The position numbers were made by a program, and so were the translations under genes. The notes beneath the pieces are model-generated. The model was not told the DNA's origin. It ran no database searches and saw nothing but the letters and a program-made list of their open reading frames with translations. A DNA stretch of 64,000 bases from Pelomonas baiyunensis. Lineage in GTDB: Bacteria > Pseudomonadota > Gammaproteobacteria > Burkholderiales > Burkholderiaceae_C. This document shows positions 50,415 to 61,528 of this stretch, piece after piece. The stretch covers positions 62,001 through 126,000 of the forward strand of contig NZ_JBIGIB010000006.1 of NCBI RefSeq assembly GCF_043555935.1, in the 5' to 3' direction. The number at the start of each line of letters is the position of its first letter. Position 1 is the first letter of the stretch.

Positions 50415-51114
50415 TGATCCCGTCGATGCCGTCTGCCAGCAAGCGCGCGGCCACGTCGGCATCGTTGACCGTGTAGGCCAGGGCGCGCCAGCCCCGTGTG
50501 TGGAGCTGCTCGATGAGGGCGCGGTCCATGCAGCGCCAGTTCGTGATGACGGCCACCACGCCCAAGGCCTCGGCGGTGTCCGCCCAGCCGTCCCACAGGC
50601 GATCGAGCAACAGGGCCCGGGGCAGGGCGGGCACGGCAGCCCGCGCGGCAGCCAGGGCCTCGGGCTTGAAGCTGCTCAGCAGCGGCGCGATGTCTGCGCC
50701 CGCCCAGTGCCGCGCGGCCTCCCGGGCGACGGTGGCGCCGGTGCGGGCCTCCTCGCCTGGGCAGGGCTTGATTTCCACGTTCAGCGCACAGCCATTGGCC
50801 TGGCAGAAGGCGGCGATCTGGGCGAAGCGGGGAAGGGGTTCGGCGGTGTGCGCCGGGCTGTGCCAGCTGCCGGCATCGAGCTTGGCGAGCGAAGCCCAGT
50901 CCTGCTCCGCCGGTGATCCCGTGCCGCTGGACGTGCGCTCCAGCGTGTCGTCATGCAGCAAAAAGGCTTCGCCGTCGCGGCTGAGCTTCACATCGCATTC
51001 GAAGGCTCGAAAGCCGAAACCGGCTCCAAGTCGGAAGGCGGCGAGGGTGTTCTCTGGGGCGAGCTTGCCGGCGCCGCGGTGCGCCAGCCACAGGGGGTAG
51101 GGCCAAGGCTTCAT
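50371..51114 (-). CDS. ugpQ: Glycerophosphodiester phosphodiesterase (UgpQ-like)
   Basis: A 247-residue GDPD-domain protein. It begins MKPWPYPLWLAHRGAGKLAPENTL, has ECDVKLSRDGEAFLLHDDTLERTS, and NVEIKPCPGEE as metal and catalytic elements, and ends in WRALAYTVNDADVAARLLADGIDGIITD. It hydrolyses glycerophosphodiesters to glycerol 3-phosphate and alcohols, a phosphate-salvage role that fits the adjacent phytase. There is no signal peptide, so it is cytoplasmic. The very long frame through it on this strand is antisense shadow of the downstream oxidoreductase gene. Confidence 0.92.
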   Translation of the reverse strand: MKPWPYPLWLAHRGAGKLAPENTLAAFRLGAGFGFRAFECDVKLSRDGEAFLLHDDTLERTSSGTGSPAEQDWASLAKLDAGSWHSPAHTAEPLPRFAQIAAFCQANGCALNVEIKPCPGEEARTGATVAREAARHWAGADIAPLLSSFKPEALAAARAAVPALPRALLLDRLWDGWADTAEALGVVAVITNWRCMDRALIEQLHTRGWRALAYTVNDADVAARLLADGIDGIITDAVNRLGPGGSS

Positions 51115-51174
51115 CCCACCGATTCTGGGGGCAATCGGTGCCAACCCCCCCCTGCGATACGATCCTTTCCCTCT

Positions 51175-54100
51175 ATGAACGCCCCGCATCCCCTGATGCC
51201 GGCTGCCGCTGCCGCCGCCGACACCGCCCCCGCAGCCGATCTCCCGCGACTGCGCGAGATTCCGTACAACTACACCTCGTTCTCCGACCGCGAGATCGTG
51301 ATCCGCTTGCTGGGCTCCCGGGCCTGGGAACTGCTGGATCAGCTGCGTTTGGAACGCCGCACGGGCCGATCTGCGCGCATGCTGTACGAGGTGCTGGGCG
51401 ACATCTGGGTGGTGCAGCGCAACCCGTACCTGCAAGACGACTTGCTGGACAACCCCAAGCGCCGGGCCCAGTTGATCGAGGCCTTGCACCACCGCCTGGG
51501 CGAGGTGCAAAAGCGCCGCGATCCGGCCAGCGACCCGCAGCGCGACGCCGCCGTGGGCGAGTTGCTGACGGCCGCCCGGGGCGCCGTGGAGCAGTTCGAC
51601 CGCTTTTTCGACAGCGTGACGACGCTGCGCAAGCGCGCTGCCAAGGCGCTGGCCCGCCACACCGCCAAGGACAACATCAAGTTCGACGGCCTGGCCCGCG
51701 TCAGCCACGTGACCGACGCGACCGACTGGCGCGTGGAATACCCGTTCGTGGTGCTCACGCCCGACACCGAGGCCGAAATTGCCGGGCTGGTGGGCGCCTG
51801 CTTCGAGCTGGGCCTGACGGTCATTCCGCGGGGCGGCGGCACCGGCTACACCGGCGGCGCCGTGCCGCTGGTGTGGAACAGCGCCGTCATCAACACCGAG
51901 AAGCTCGAAGCCCTGCGCGGCGTCGAGATGCTCAAGCTGCCGGGCCTGGACCGCGAGGTCGCCACCATCTTCAGCGAGGCCGGGGTGGTCACGCAGCGCG
52001 TGGCAGACCTGGCCGAGCAGCACGGTTTCGTGTTCGCGGTGGACCCGACCTCGGCCGAGGCGAGCTGCATCGGCGGCAACGTGGCCATGAACGCCGGCGG
52101 CAAGAAGGCCGTGCTGTGGGGCACGGCGCTGGACAATCTGGCCAGCTGGCGCATGGTGACGCCCGAGGCCAAGTGGCTGGAGGTGGTGCGCCTGAACCAC
52201 AACCTCGGCAAGATCCACGACGTGGAAGTCGCGAGCTTCGAGCTGCGCTACTTCGACGCCTCCGGCAAGACGCTGGAGCGCACTGAACGGCTGGACATCC
52301 CGGGCCGCGTCTTCCGCAAGGAAGGCCTGGGCAAGGACGTGACCGACAAGTTCCTCGCCGGCCTGCCGGGCATCCAGAAGGAAGGCTGCGACGGCTTGAT
52401 CACCAGCGCCCGCTGGATCGTGCACCGCATGCCGGCGCACACCCGCACCGTGTGCCTGGAGTTCTTCGGCAACCCGAAGGACTGCGTGCCCAGCATCGTG
52501 GACATCAAGGACTACATGTTCTCGATTGCTTCCACCGGCGTGCTGCTGGCGGGCCTGGAGCACCTGGACGACCGCTACCTCAAGGCCGTGGGCTACGCCA
52601 CCAAGAGCAAGCGTGGCGGCTTCCCGAAGATGGTGCTGATCGGCGACATCGTCGGCGACGACGCGGACGCCGTGGCGCGTGCGACGTCGGAAGTCGTGCG
52701 CCTGGCGAACGGCCGCTCGGGCGAGGGCTTCATCGCCGTGAGCGCCGATGCCCGCAAGAAGTTCTGGCTGGACCGCAAGCGCACCGCCGCCATCAGCAAG
52801 CACACGAACGCGTTCAAGGTGAACGAGGACGTGGTGATCCCGCTGCACCGCATGGGCGAGTACACGCTGGGCATCGAGCGCATCAACATTGAGCTCAGCC
52901 TGCGCAACAAGCTGGAGCTGGTGGGGCGGCTGCAGGCGTTCTTTGCCACCGGTTCGCTGCCTTTGGGCAAGACGGACGACGCCGGCGACATTCCGAGCGC
53001 CGAGTTGCTGGAAGACCGCGTACAGCAGGCCCTGGCGCTGCTGCGCGAGGTGGGCGCGCTCTGGCAGCAATGGCTGAGCGGGCTGGACTCGGGCTTCTTC
53101 GAGCCGCTGCAAACGCACGAACTTCGGGCCTCGTGGCGCACGCAAATCCTCAAGCCGCTGCAGCACCTGTTTGCGGGCGCGGCGTTCGAGCCGCTGCTGG
53201 CGGAATGCAAGCGCATCCACAAGGAGGTGCTGCGCGGCCGCGTGTGGGTGGCCCTGCACATGCACGCCGGCGACGGCAACGTGCACACCAACATCCCCGT
53301 CAACAGCGACAACTACGCCATGTTGCAAACGGCCCATGAGGCCGTGGCGCGCATCATGGTGCTGGCGCGCGGCCTGGACGGCGTGATCTCCGGTGAGCAC
53401 GGCATCGGCATCACCAAGATCGAGTTCCTGAGTGACGACGAACTCGCCAACTTCACGGCCTACAAGCAGCGCGTGGACCCGGAAGGCCGCTTCAACAAGG
53501 GCAAGCTGCTGAAGAACGAGGCGTTGCCGGCCGACCTGCGCAACGCCTACACGCCGTCTTTCGGCCTGATGGGGCACGAGTCGCTGATCATGCAGCAGAG
53601 CGACATCGGCGAGATCGCCAACTCGGTGAAAGACTGCCTGCGCTGCGGCAAGTGCAAGCCGGTCTGCGCCACGCATGTGCCGCGCGCCAACCTGCTGTAC
53701 AGCCCGCGCAACAAGATCCTGGCCACCTCGCTGCTGGTGGAGGCCTTCCTGTACGAAGAGCAGACGCGCCGCGGCGTGTCCATCAAGCACTGGCAGGAGT
53801 TCGAGGACGTGGCCGACCACTGCACGGTGTGCCACAAGTGCGCGTCGCCGTGCCCGGTCAAGATCGACTTCGGCGATGTGACCATGAACATGCGCAACCT
53901 GCTGCGCAAGATGGGCCAGAAGACCTGGCGCCCCGGCAACGCGGCGGCCATGTTCATGCTGAACGCCACCAACCCCGAGACCATCAAGCTCGCCCGCACG
54001 GCCATGGTGGGCATCGGCTTCAAGGCCCAGCGCCTGGCGGTGGACCTGTTCAAGCCCGCGGGCCGCAAGCAAACCAGTGCGCCGCCGGCCACAGTGGGCA

Positions 54101-55044
54101 CCGCGCCGGTCAAGGAACAGGTCATCCACTTCATCAACAAGAAGCTGCCCGGCGGCCTGCCCAAGAAGACGGCGCGCGCGTTGCTGGACATCGAGGACAA
54201 GAACTACGTGCCCATCATTCGCCCGCCCGAAAGCGCGAGCGAGACCGAGGCGGTCTTCTATTTCCCCGGCTGCGGCTCCGAGCGCCTGTTCAGCCAGGTG
54301 GGCCTGGCCACGCAGGCCATGCTCTGGCACGCCGGCGTGCAGACCGTGCTGCCGCCCGGGTACCTCTGCTGTGGCTACCCACAGCGCGGCTCGGGCCAGT
54401 TCGACAAGGCCGAGAAGATGATCACCGACAACCGGGTGCTCTTCCACCGCGTCGCCAACACGCTGAACTACCTCGACATCAAGACCGTGGTGGTCAGCTG
54501 CGGCACCTGCTACGACCAGCTGCAGGGCTACAAGTTCGAGGACATCTTCCCCGGCTGCCGCATCATCGACATCCACGAATACCTGCTGGAAAAGGGCATC
54601 ACGCTCGGCTCCAAGAGCAGCTACCTGTACCACGACCCCTGCCACTCGCCCATGAAGCTGCAGGAGCCCATGAAGACCGTGAAGGCCTTGGTGGGCGACA
54701 ACGTGGTGAAGAACGAGCGCTGCTGCGGCGAGAGCGGCACGCTGGGCGTGACCCGGCCGGACGTGTCCACGCAAATCCGCTTCCGCAAGGAAGAAGAGTT
54801 GCGCAAGACCGAGGCCTCGCTGCGCGCGTCAGGCCAGGTGGGCGCGGAGGACAACCTCAAGATCCTCACCTCGTGCCCGAGCTGTCTGCAGGGCCTGAGC
54901 CGCTACGGCAACGACCTGCAGAACGGCCTGCTGGAGGCCGACTACATCGTCGTCGAAATGGCCCGCCAGATCCTCGGTGAGAACTGGATGCCTGACTACG
55001 TCGCCAAGGCCAACGCGGGCGGTATCGAGCGGGTGCTGGTGTGA
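51175..55044 (+). CDS. Large fused FAD-linked / Fe-S oxidoreductase with DUF3683 N-terminus
   Basis: The 1,289-residue protein joins several units. N-terminal region typical of DUF3683 (REIPYNYTSFSDREIVIRLLG). FAD-binding domain with GLTVIPRGGGTGYTGGAVPL and a C-terminal FAD-oxidase part (HMHAGDGNVHTNIPV, SGEHGIGITK). Two 4Fe-4S motifs (CLRCGKCKPVC, CTVCHKCASPCPVK), then CCG-type repeats (FPGCGSERLFSQVG, LCCGYPQRGSGQF, CCGESGTLGVTRP). This resembles D-lactate or glycolate dehydrogenase subunits fused in one chain. A TACGAT box ends 11 bp before ATG 51175. HIT follows with 4-bp overlap. Confidence 0.9.
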   Translation: MNAPHPLMPAAAAAADTAPAADLPRLREIPYNYTSFSDREIVIRLLGSRAWELLDQLRLERRTGRSARMLYEVLGDIWVVQRNPYLQDDLLDNPKRRAQLIEALHHRLGEVQKRRDPASDPQRDAAVGELLTAARGAVEQFDRFFDSVTTLRKRAAKALARHTAKDNIKFDGLARVSHVTDATDWRVEYPFVVLTPDTEAEIAGLVGACFELGLTVIPRGGGTGYTGGAVPLVWNSAVINTEKLEALRGVEMLKLPGLDREVATIFSEAGVVTQRVADLAEQHGFVFAVDPTSAEASCIGGNVAMNAGGKKAVLWGTALDNLASWRMVTPEAKWLEVVRLNHNLGKIHDVEVASFELRYFDASGKTLERTERLDIPGRVFRKEGLGKDVTDKFLAGLPGIQKEGCDGLITSARWIVHRMPAHTRTVCLEFFGNPKDCVPSIVDIKDYMFSIASTGVLLAGLEHLDDRYLKAVGYATKSKRGGFPKMVLIGDIVGDDADAVARATSEVVRLANGRSGEGFIAVSADARKKFWLDRKRTAAISKHTNAFKVNEDVVIPLHRMGEYTLGIERINIELSLRNKLELVGRLQAFFATGSLPLGKTDDAGDIPSAELLEDRVQQALALLREVGALWQQWLSGLDSGFFEPLQTHELRASWRTQILKPLQHLFAGAAFEPLLAECKRIHKEVLRGRVWVALHMHAGDGNVHTNIPVNSDNYAMLQTAHEAVARIMVLARGLDGVISGEHGIGITKIEFLSDDELANFTAYKQRVDPEGRFNKGKLLKNEALPADLRNAYTPSFGLMGHESLIMQQSDIGEIANSVKDCLRCGKCKPVCATHVPRANLLYSPRNKILATSLLVEAFLYEEQTRRGVSIKHWQEFEDVADHCTVCHKCASPCPVKIDFGDVTMNMRNLLRKMGQKTWRPGNAAAMFMLNATNPETIKLARTAMVGIGFKAQRLAVDLFKPAGRKQTSAPPATVGTAPVKEQVIHFINKKLPGGLPKKTARALLDIEDKNYVPIIRPPESASETEAVFYFPGCGSERLFSQVGLATQAMLWHAGVQTVLPPGYLCCGYPQRGSGQFDKAEKMITDNRVLFHRVANTLNYLDIKTVVVSCGTCYDQLQGYKFEDIFPGCRIIDIHEYLLEKGITLGSKSSYLYHDPCHSPMKLQEPMKTVKALVGDNVVKNERCCGESGTLGVTRPDVSTQIRFRKEEELRKTEASLRASGQVGAEDNLKILTSCPSCLQGLSRYGNDLQNGLLEADYIVVEMARQILGENWMPDYVAKANAGGIERVLV

Positions 55045-55481
55045 GTTGCGTGCTGTGTGACAGCGACGGCGGCCTCGTCGTTGCCCGCACGGCGCAGTTC
55101 CGCGTCGTGCGCGTGACCGAGGGCGACGAAGCCCGGCGATTCCCGGCGTTTTACCGGCTGATCTGGAATGCGCATGTGGCCGAGTTCAGCGACCTGAGCG
55201 ATGCCGAACGCCACGACTGCATGGACGCAGTGACCGCCATCGAGCGCGTGTTGCGCGAGCAGTTGGCCCCCACCAAGGTCAACCTGGCCACGTTGGGCAA
55301 TGTGGTGCCTCATCTGCACTGGCACGTGATCGCCCGCTTCGACTGGGACAGCCATTTCCCGGCGCCTGTGTGGGCGGCGCCGCAGCGGCTGGGACCGGAC
55401 GATGCCCCGGCGCGCTTGCGGCAGCCGCTCACGGCGGTGGACGCAAGCTTGGCTCAATTGTTCAGCAGCGCCACCCGGTAG
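55041..55481 (+). CDS. HIT-family hydrolase
   Basis: A 146-residue histidine-triad protein with HLHWHVIARF, giving the H-x-H-x-H catalytic pattern, and CVLCDSDGG at the N-terminus. HIT proteins hydrolyse nucleotide-derived phosphoramidates or dinucleotides. GTG 55041 overlaps the oxidoreductase stop (GTGA), an accurate translational coupling. Its 3' end overlaps the convergent secreted-protein gene by 28 bp. In relatives the next genes are DUF971 and ubiE, found here 6 kb downstream. Confidence 0.9.
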   Translation: MSCVLCDSDGGLVVARTAQFRVVRVTEGDEARRFPAFYRLIWNAHVAEFSDLSDAERHDCMDAVTAIERVLREQLAPTKVNLATLGNVVPHLHWHVIARFDWDSHFPAPVWAAPQRLGPDDAPARLRQPLTAVDASLAQLFSSATR

Positions 55482-55957
55482 CCGGCGGAGGCGGCCGCGG
55501 CGGCCGTCATCGTGGGGGCGGGGGTGCTGTAGGGGTCGGTGAAGTCCACGTGGAAGTGGTAGACCTGCGGGCCCTTCGCAGCAGCCAGCGGCGTGCATTG
55601 CAGACCTTCCACGGCGCGGCGCACCGAGCGGGCCACGGGCACCGAGATGCCGCGGGCGCTGACGGCGCTCACCTGGCCGCCTTCCAAGACCAGTTGCACC
55701 TGCACCTGACCCATCTGGCGCTCGCGCAGCCAGGTGGTTTGCAGGGCGTTCTGCAGTTGCGTGTCGATGGCCTGGCAGCTTTCGCGCACATCGTGGCGCG
55801 CCGTGCCCTCGTACACCTTGCCACTGATTTCCACGCGCTCCAGGCCCACGGTGTCGGCCGCAGCGGGCAGGGCCGTCAGGGCCAGCGGCAGGGTGCAGGC
55901 GGCCACGGCGGTGAAACGGGAAGCCAGGCGGGTGATGAACGCGTTGTGTTGGGACAT
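55454..55957 (-). CDS. Small secreted protein, TonB-C-like
   Basis: A 167-residue protein with a signal peptide (FTAVAACTLPLALTALPAAA). The mature part includes VGLERVEISGKVYEG, SCQAIDTQLQNALQTTW, GQVQVQLVLEGGQVSAVSARG and SVRRAVEGLQCT, an alpha/beta pattern like the C-terminal domain of TonB-type proteins, with two cysteines that might pair. The fold call is a guess. It is convergent with HIT and divergent from the S8 protease, and lies in the apparent insertion between HIT and DUF971. Confidence 0.65.
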   Translation of the reverse strand: MSQHNAFITRLASRFTAVAACTLPLALTALPAAADTVGLERVEISGKVYEGTARHDVRESCQAIDTQLQNALQTTWLRERQMGQVQVQLVLEGGQVSAVSARGISVPVARSVRRAVEGLQCTPLAAAKGPQVYHFHVDFTDPYSTPAPTMTAAAAASAGYRVALLNN

Positions 55958-56400
55958 GACGATCTCCGTGTTGAGGAACTCTGGGGTGGCGGCGCTCTGT
56001 GCGTCGGCCTGACGGCAGATTAGGTTTTGGCGATCTGCGCTCCAACACGGCTGGGACGAATGGCAGGCGGGGGCGGACAGGCTGCAGAGAAGCCGGGCTG
56101 AGCTGCAGGCGTGGAGCCGGGCATCCGCGGCCGCAGCGGGTGCCAGTCGTCATGGCGACTGCCCATCCGGAATTGCCCGATCAGGTGGCTTCTGTCGCAG
56201 CAGTCAGTGACATGTCTGACTTAACCAAACGGACACACTTCGCGCCGCTTCGGAAGGCGCCTGGCCAGGGCGGGAAATGTGCGTCGTTGGGATGACGCCC
56301 GTGCTGGCCGACTGAAACACACGGTGGCGCTTCACGTGGAGATCCCACGCGGCCGGGCCGGCACGCCGTCTGCCACGGCGATCTCTCGGAAACCACCAAG
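55958..56400. other. Gene-free 443-bp gap upstream of the S8 protease
   Basis: No convincing ORF or tRNA. It includes a palindrome GTCAG-N8-CTGAC (56203-56220), which could be an operator for the protease gene, and a GC-rich stretch before the ATG at 56401. No good sigma70 promoter is seen. It separates divergent genes. Confidence 0.4.
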
Positions 56401-58221
<1,821 letters not shown>

Positions 58222-58246
58222 CCGGGCGGGTTGAAACCGCCGCATG

Positions 58247-58275
58247 AAAAACGGGGCCTCGGCCCCGTTTTTTTT
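58247..58275. terminator. Bidirectional intrinsic terminator between the S8 and M13 peptidase genes
   Basis: A-rich start, ACGGGGCC-TC-GGCCCCGT stem and eight T on the plus strand (58268-58275); read on the minus strand the A-rich start (58247-58251) gives a T5 tract. It serves both converging genes. Confidence 0.9.
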
Positions 58276-58323
58276 GGCGGGTGCCGGCGGGGCATGGCGC
58301 CCGGCCGGCAGTGGGCCGAGCGG

Positions 58324-60363
58324 TCACCACACGGTCAGCGGGTCCTTCGCCACCATGGGGCTGCCGGCCTTGCACGAGAACGCCTGCGCGAAGTAGGGCG
58401 AGTTGCTCATGGGCGTCAGCACCCGGTACTTGGCCGGGGAGTGGGAGTCGGTGCGCAGCTGGTTGATCAGGAACTCGGTGCGCACCTTGTTGCGCCACAC
58501 CAGCGCGTTGCTGATGAAGAAGCGTTGGGCGGGCGTGAAGCCGTCCGTCTTCTTCTCGGCCGCACCGGCACTGCTGCGCTTGAGCGCGCGCTGCAGGCCC
58601 TCGTACGCAATCGGCAGGCCCGACATGTCCGAGATGTTCTCGCCCAGCGTGAGCCGCCCGTTGATGGTGTAGCCCGGCAGTGGCGAGATCGCGCCGTAGC
58701 GCTCGGCCACCTTGTCGGCGCGCTGCTTGTAGCCCTCGGCGTCGGCCGGCGTCCACCAGTCGGTCAGCGAGCCATTGGCGTCGAAGCTGCGGCCACTGTC
58801 GTCGAAGTGGTGGGTAATCTCGTGGCCGATCACCATGCCAATGCCGCCGTAGTTGCTGGCGTCGTCGGCCTTGGCGCTGAAGAACGGCGGCTGCAGGATG
58901 CCGGCCGGGAAGATGATCTGGTTCAGGTCACCCGCAAACGCGTTCACGATGTGCGGGCTCATGGTCCAGCGGCTGCGGTCCACCGGCGCGTCCAGGTTCT
59001 TGACCTGCTGGCCGCTGTGCCACAGCGCCGTCTTCATCCAGTTGCCGGCGTAGTCGTTGCCGGTCAGCTGCAGGCCGTCGAACGTGGGCCACTTCTCGGG
59101 GCCACCGATCATGGGCTGCATGCGGGCCAGCTTTTCCAGCGCCTTGGCCTTGGTGGGCGGCGTCATCCATTGCAGCTTCTCGATGCGCTCCTTCATGCTG
59201 GCGCGAATGTCTTCCACCAGCGCCAGCGAGCGCTTCTGCGCCTCCGGCGAAAACGCGCGGGCCACGAACAGCTCGCCCAGCGCCAGCGCCACGGGCTCGG
59301 AGCCGTAGCGGCCGCCGATTTGCTGGATGACGTCTTCGCTGCGCGGTGCCGGCGTCTGCAGGCCGGTGAGGGCCTTGCCGCGGTACTCGAACGCCGCATT
59401 GGCGTACGCCTTGGGCAGACGCGGCGCGGCGGAGTCCAGCACGCGCAGCGCCAGGTAGCGGCGCCAGACGTCCAGCGGGGTGTCGGCCGCCAGCTTGGCC
59501 ACCCGCGTGGCGAATTCCGGCTGGCCGACGATGAGGCGCTGCGGCAGCTTGGCGCCGGCGGTCAGCACCGACAGGTAGGCGCTCCAGTCCCACCCCGGCG
59601 CCGCCGCCGCCAGTTCGGCCGGTGTCATCGGGTTGTAGTTCGCGTTGGGGTCGCGCAGCCGGGTGCGGTCGCGCGAGGCCTCGGCCAACTGCGTCTCCAG
59701 GGCCAGCACCGCGTCCAGTTCGGCGTCGCTGGTCGAGCGGCCGGAAGCCGACAGCACGGTCTTGGCAAACGTCCGGTACGCGGCGCTGATCGCGCGGGTG
59801 CGGTCGTCGCTGCGGAAGTAGTCGTCCCGGTCCGGCAGGCCCAGGCCGGACTGGGCCAGCGTCAGCACATGCCGGCGCGTGTCCTTGATGTCCGGCTCCA
59901 CATCCCACGCCAGCGGGACGGCCACGCCGCTGCGGGCGAGCAGGGCCAGCACGGTGGGCAGGTCTTCGCGGCGCTGCAGCGTGTCCACGCGGTTGAGCAG
60001 CGGCGTCAGCGACGACAAGCCGCGCGCCTCGATGGCCGCCTCGTCCATGCCGCTGGCGTAGTACGCGGCAATCAGCTTCAGGCCCGGCGTGGTTTGCAGC
60101 GCGGGCTTGTCGGCCAGTTCCTTCAGCGCGCGGTTCAGCAACTCGTCATTGGCCTGACGCAGTTGCTCGAAGCTGCCGATGCGCGCACGGCTGGCGGGCA
60201 GCTCGGTGGCGGCATCCCAGTTGGCGTTGACGAAGGCGTAGAAGTCATCGCAGGGCGCGACCTCCTTCGACAACCCGGTCAGGTCCAGCGCCGAGGTGGA
60301 CGAGGCCGCACCCAGGCAGAGCAGGGCGGCTGTGGCAAGACGATGAAGGGCAGGTCGAAACAT
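58324..60363 (-). CDS. M13-family zinc metallopeptidase (neprilysin/PepO-like), exported
   Basis: A 679-residue protein with a signal peptide (LATAALLCLGAASSTSA). It has the zinc site HEITHHFDDSGRSFD (about 513-527) with GENISDMSGL downstream supplying the third ligand glutamate, and NAFAGDLNQIIFPAGILQPPFF, all typical of M13. The C-terminus VAKDPLTVW is close to the usual Trp-ended tail. Expected in the periplasm, or attached there, as a di/oligopeptidase. Convergent to the S8 gene and divergent from the PstS-like gene. Confidence 0.94.
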   Translation of the reverse strand: MFRPALHRLATAALLCLGAASSTSALDLTGLSKEVAPCDDFYAFVNANWDAATELPASRARIGSFEQLRQANDELLNRALKELADKPALQTTPGLKLIAAYYASGMDEAAIEARGLSSLTPLLNRVDTLQRREDLPTVLALLARSGVAVPLAWDVEPDIKDTRRHVLTLAQSGLGLPDRDDYFRSDDRTRAISAAYRTFAKTVLSASGRSTSDAELDAVLALETQLAEASRDRTRLRDPNANYNPMTPAELAAAAPGWDWSAYLSVLTAGAKLPQRLIVGQPEFATRVAKLAADTPLDVWRRYLALRVLDSAAPRLPKAYANAAFEYRGKALTGLQTPAPRSEDVIQQIGGRYGSEPVALALGELFVARAFSPEAQKRSLALVEDIRASMKERIEKLQWMTPPTKAKALEKLARMQPMIGGPEKWPTFDGLQLTGNDYAGNWMKTALWHSGQQVKNLDAPVDRSRWTMSPHIVNAFAGDLNQIIFPAGILQPPFFSAKADDASNYGGIGMVIGHEITHHFDDSGRSFDANGSLTDWWTPADAEGYKQRADKVAERYGAISPLPGYTINGRLTLGENISDMSGLPIAYEGLQRALKRSSAGAAEKKTDGFTPAQRFFISNALVWRNKVRTEFLINQLRTDSHSPAKYRVLTPMSNSPYFAQAFSCKAGSPMVAKDPLTVW

Positions 60364-60471
60364 AGCGGAGGTTTGCGAAAGGAGACAACACAGAAATTAG
60401 AGCCCGCCCTCATCAAAAGGAAGGAAGACACGGGCATGATCGCGGGTTTTCACCAGTTCAGCGTGTTTGCC

Positions 60472-61512
60472 ATGATCCGCCGCCTCCTCCTGTCGTTTGC
60501 TGCTGTTTGCCTGCTCAGTGGTGGCGCCCAGGCACAAGCCGTTCAGGGCGCCGGGGCCACGTTCCCGTCCAAGGTGTACGACACCTGGGCCCGCGCCTTC
60601 GCCAAGGCCGGGGGCTCGGCGGTGGCCTACAAGGGCACGGGTTCGGGCGATGGCGTGAAGCAAATCGGCGCCCGCAAGGTGGACTTCGGCGGCACCGACA
60701 GCCCGCTGCCGGCCGCTGAACTGGCCAAGCAAAAGCTCGTGCAGATCCCGATGCTGGTGGGCGGCGTGGTGCCGGTCGTCAACCTGCCCGGCGTGACGGC
60801 GGCCGTGCAGCTGGACGGCGAGGTGCTGGCCGACGTGTTCCTGGGTCGCGTCAAGGCCTGGAACGACCCGCGCATCGCCGCGCTCAACCCCGGCGTCAGC
60901 CTGCCAGCCTTGCCTGTGAAGCGCGTGGTGCGGGCCGAGAAGTCGGGCACCAGCGACGGTTTCAGCCGCTACCTGTCCGGCGCCTCGGCGGCGTTCAAGG
61001 TCGAGGTGGGCGCCAGCCAGGCGCCGGCCTGGCCCGGCGAGCCGCTCAAGGCCGAGGGCAACGACGGCATGGTGCAAACCTTGCGCGCCACGCCCGGCGC
61101 CATCGCCTACGTGTCGTACGACCGCGTGCTGCGCGACAAGCTCGCCGCGGTGAAGCTGCGCAACGCCGCCGGCCGCTTCGTGTTGCCCAGCGAGGCGGGC
61201 TTTCGCGCGGCCATCCTGGAGAGCGACATGCACCGCCAGGGCGACGACCAGGCCACCCTGCTGGACCGCGCCGGCGCCGACACCTGGCCCATCACCCTCA
61301 CCAGCTTTGTGCTGGTGGACGCCGAGCCCGCCACCGCAGGCCAGGCCCAACCGACGCTGAAGTACCTGTACTGGTGCTTCATGCACGGTGACGACCTCAC
61401 GCGCGGCACCGGCTTTGCGCCGCTGCCGGTGGCGGTGCAGTCCCGCCTGGCGGCTCGCTTCACGCAGGTTCGCCCGCGCGACGGCAACGTGCCGGCCTAT
61501 CTGGTGTTCTGA
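60472..61512 (+). CDS. PstS-like phosphate-binding protein
   Basis: A 346-residue periplasmic protein with signal peptide (RRLLLSFAAVCLLSGGAQAQ) and PstS signatures: QGAGATFPSKVYDTWARAF, GTGSGDGVKQIGARKVDFGGTDSPL, and RAEKSGTSDGFSRYLSGAS. PstS proteins bind phosphate for an ABC importer. No pstC, pstA or pstB lies adjacent, so it is an orphan. ATG 60436 is an alternative start, but 60472 gives the cleaner signal peptide. It lies near phosphate-related phytase and GDPD genes, but 10 kb away. Confidence 0.86.
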   Translation: MIRRLLLSFAAVCLLSGGAQAQAVQGAGATFPSKVYDTWARAFAKAGGSAVAYKGTGSGDGVKQIGARKVDFGGTDSPLPAAELAKQKLVQIPMLVGGVVPVVNLPGVTAAVQLDGEVLADVFLGRVKAWNDPRIAALNPGVSLPALPVKRVVRAEKSGTSDGFSRYLSGASAAFKVEVGASQAPAWPGEPLKAEGNDGMVQTLRATPGAIAYVSYDRVLRDKLAAVKLRNAAGRFVLPSEAGFRAAILESDMHRQGDDQATLLDRAGADTWPITLTSFVLVDAEPATAGQAQPTLKYLYWCFMHGDDLTRGTGFAPLPVAVQSRLAARFTQVRPRDGNVPAYLVF

Positions 61513-61528
61513 GGGACACTTCAGCCCT

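Noticed and set aside
50371..54774. A very long minus-strand open frame over the FAD/Fe-S oxidoreductase
   Set aside because: Only its last part (from 51114) is a real GDPD gene; the rest is antisense to a well-conserved protein and has the low-complexity composition of GC-rich shadows.
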